Origin: SW-4-43-9 sp047617985
GTDB lineage: Archaea; Nanohalarchaeota; Nanosalinia; Nanosalinales; Nanosalinaceae
Direction of reading: 5' to 3'
DNA: 30,575 nt
NCBI GenBank assembly: GCA_047617985.1
Contig: JBLGBS010000009.1
Span: 1 to 30,575, forward strand
This document shows, in pieces, positions 29,801-30,575 of this stretch. Below the pieces are notes generated by a model. It was not told the origin of the DNA. It saw only the letters and a list, made by a program, of their open reading frames with translations, and did not search any database. The first letter of the stretch is position 1; each line of letters starts with the position of its first letter. The translations under genes and the position numbers were made by a program.

Positions 29801-29801
29801 A

Positions 29802-29809
29802 TTTTTAAG
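29802..29809 (+). promoter_or_regulatory. TATA-like box of gatA
   Basis: TTTTTAAG centred 26 bp before the ATG at 29832, right after the upstream stop codon at 29798-29800. Confidence 0.5.
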
Positions 29810-29831
29810 ATTCTCCGTATAAACCAGTTCC

Positions 29832-30575
29832 ATGGATTTGAGAAAAGTCGTGGAAGGCGATGCCGAGATAGATCATGAAAGTTTTCAGGAGCAAATTGAA
29901 CAGAAAGACTCCAAACTAAACTTCATGAGAGAAATAGAAACAGAAGAATCAGAAAATGAGGGCGAACTTTCCGGCGTTCCTTTTGTTGTGAAAGATGCTA
30001 TCTGCACGGAAAGTACTACGACTTCAGCCGGCTCCAAAATAATTAAAGACTACGAACCGGTATTCGATGCAACAGTTGTCAAGAGACTGAAAGAAGCCGG
30101 AGCAAAGTTTTACGGGAAAACAAATCAAGACGAGTTCGGTTTCGGAACCTTCTCAACCAACTGCGCGTTCGGAACCCCGAAAAACCCGCATGACAAAGAT
30201 AGAGTTGTCGGCGGATCAAGTGGAGGTGCTGGAGCTATCGTCGCAGCGATGGACCAGCCGATCATCTCAATCGGAGAGTCAACAGGCGGATCGATCACAA
30301 ACCCTGCAGCGTACAATGGAGTGGTTGGTATCACTCCAACCTATGGAAGAGTCTCAAGGTATGGTCTAGTTGATTATGCGAACTCTCTTGACAAGATCGG
30401 TGTTCTCGCAAAATCGGTTTACGGCTGTGCAAAAGGACTTGAGGTAATCGCTGGGGAGGATGAGAACGATCAGACAACCTCAAGCAAAGAAGTGGAAAAC
30501 TACTCGGATCTCGAGGAAAAAGATGATCTGAAAGTCGGGGTGCCGAAACAGTATCTTGAACTTGAAGGACTGGAA
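29832..30575 (+). CDS. gatA: Glutamyl/aspartyl-tRNA amidotransferase subunit A, 5' part
   Basis: The right edge cuts the gene after 248 codons, about half of the usual length. GatA releases ammonia from glutamine for GatB. The amidase-signature site is present: the lysine of VPFVVKDAI, the cis-serine of VGGSSGGAGA and the nucleophile in GESTGGSI, followed by TPTYGRVSRYGL. The usual motif is GSDTGGSIR, so Asp and Arg are changed here to Ser and Thr while the Ser-cisSer-Lys triad is kept. Its tRNA-amidotransferase identity is supported by gatC upstream in the same window. Confidence 0.92.
   Translation, partial: MDLRKVVEGDAEIDHESFQEQIEQKDSKLNFMREIETEESENEGELSGVPFVVKDAICTESTTTSAGSKIIKDYEPVFDATVVKRLKEAGAKFYGKTNQDEFGFGTFSTNCAFGTPKNPHDKDRVVGGSSGGAGAIVAAMDQPIISIGESTGGSITNPAAYNGVVGITPTYGRVSRYGLVDYANSLDKIGVLAKSVYGCAKGLEVIAGEDENDQTTSSKEVENYSDLEEKDDLKVGVPKQYLELEGLE

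Overview
The window looks like chromosome from a small-genome, salt-adapted archaeon, most likely a nanohaloarchaeon (DPANN) or a close relative; this is inference. Archaeal markers are aRF1, ribosomal protein S17e, ABCE1/RLI, NurA, AlaX, archaeal-type MetRS and ValS, FtsZ, a type IV pilin-like signal peptide and TATA-type promoters. Most predicted proteins are rich in Asp and Glu, as expected of a salt-in halophile, yet base composition is moderate and not haloarchaeal-high. Genes are tightly packed on both strands. Many start codons lie only 24-28 nt from a TATA-like box, which suggests widespread leaderless mRNAs.

Layout. 1-4282: the end of a DedA-family membrane protein, an ArsB/NhaD-like transporter, then leftward a metallo-beta-lactamase-fold hydrolase, a LURP-one/tubby-like protein and aRF1. 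4381-7278: a large surface protein joining an archaeal pilin-type N-terminus to about 14 BspA/DUF285 25-residue repeats of foreign-looking composition. 7289-11872: leftward TIM-barrel protein, ValS, a second MBL-fold hydrolase and a small acidic protein. 11990-14601: an accessory-looking island with a tRNA 3'-half-like sequence, two tiny genes (one ribbon-helix-helix-like), a proteasome-like Ntn hydrolase, an array of TGAAC motifs at a divergent promoter, and three unrecognised genes. 14605-22575: MetRS (apparently starting at AUU), RdgB/Ham1, a HAD phosphatase, NurA, a secreted VWA protein, S17e and AlaX. 22589-26141: an ABCE1 lacking every Fe-S cysteine, a YdjM-like membrane protein, a zinc/KH NusA-like protein and a membrane protein. 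26142-27810: a structured RNA candidate, FtsZ, and a 379-bp gap with four stem-loops sharing a GCCCAA loop plus GTTCA repeats. 27811-30575: GatC, NUDIX, small proteins, a metallophosphoesterase and the start of GatA.

Translation dominates the recognisable functions: charging (ValS, MetRS, GatC/GatA), editing (AlaX), termination (aRF1), recycling (ABCE1) and the ribosome (S17e). RdgB and NUDIX clean the nucleotide pool.

The best leads are the cysteine-less ABCE1, the covarying stem-loop array beside ftsZ, the AUU start of metG, the structured RNA downstream of ftsZ, the BspA-repeat surface protein, and the island around the Ntn hydrolase with its phased operator-like repeats.
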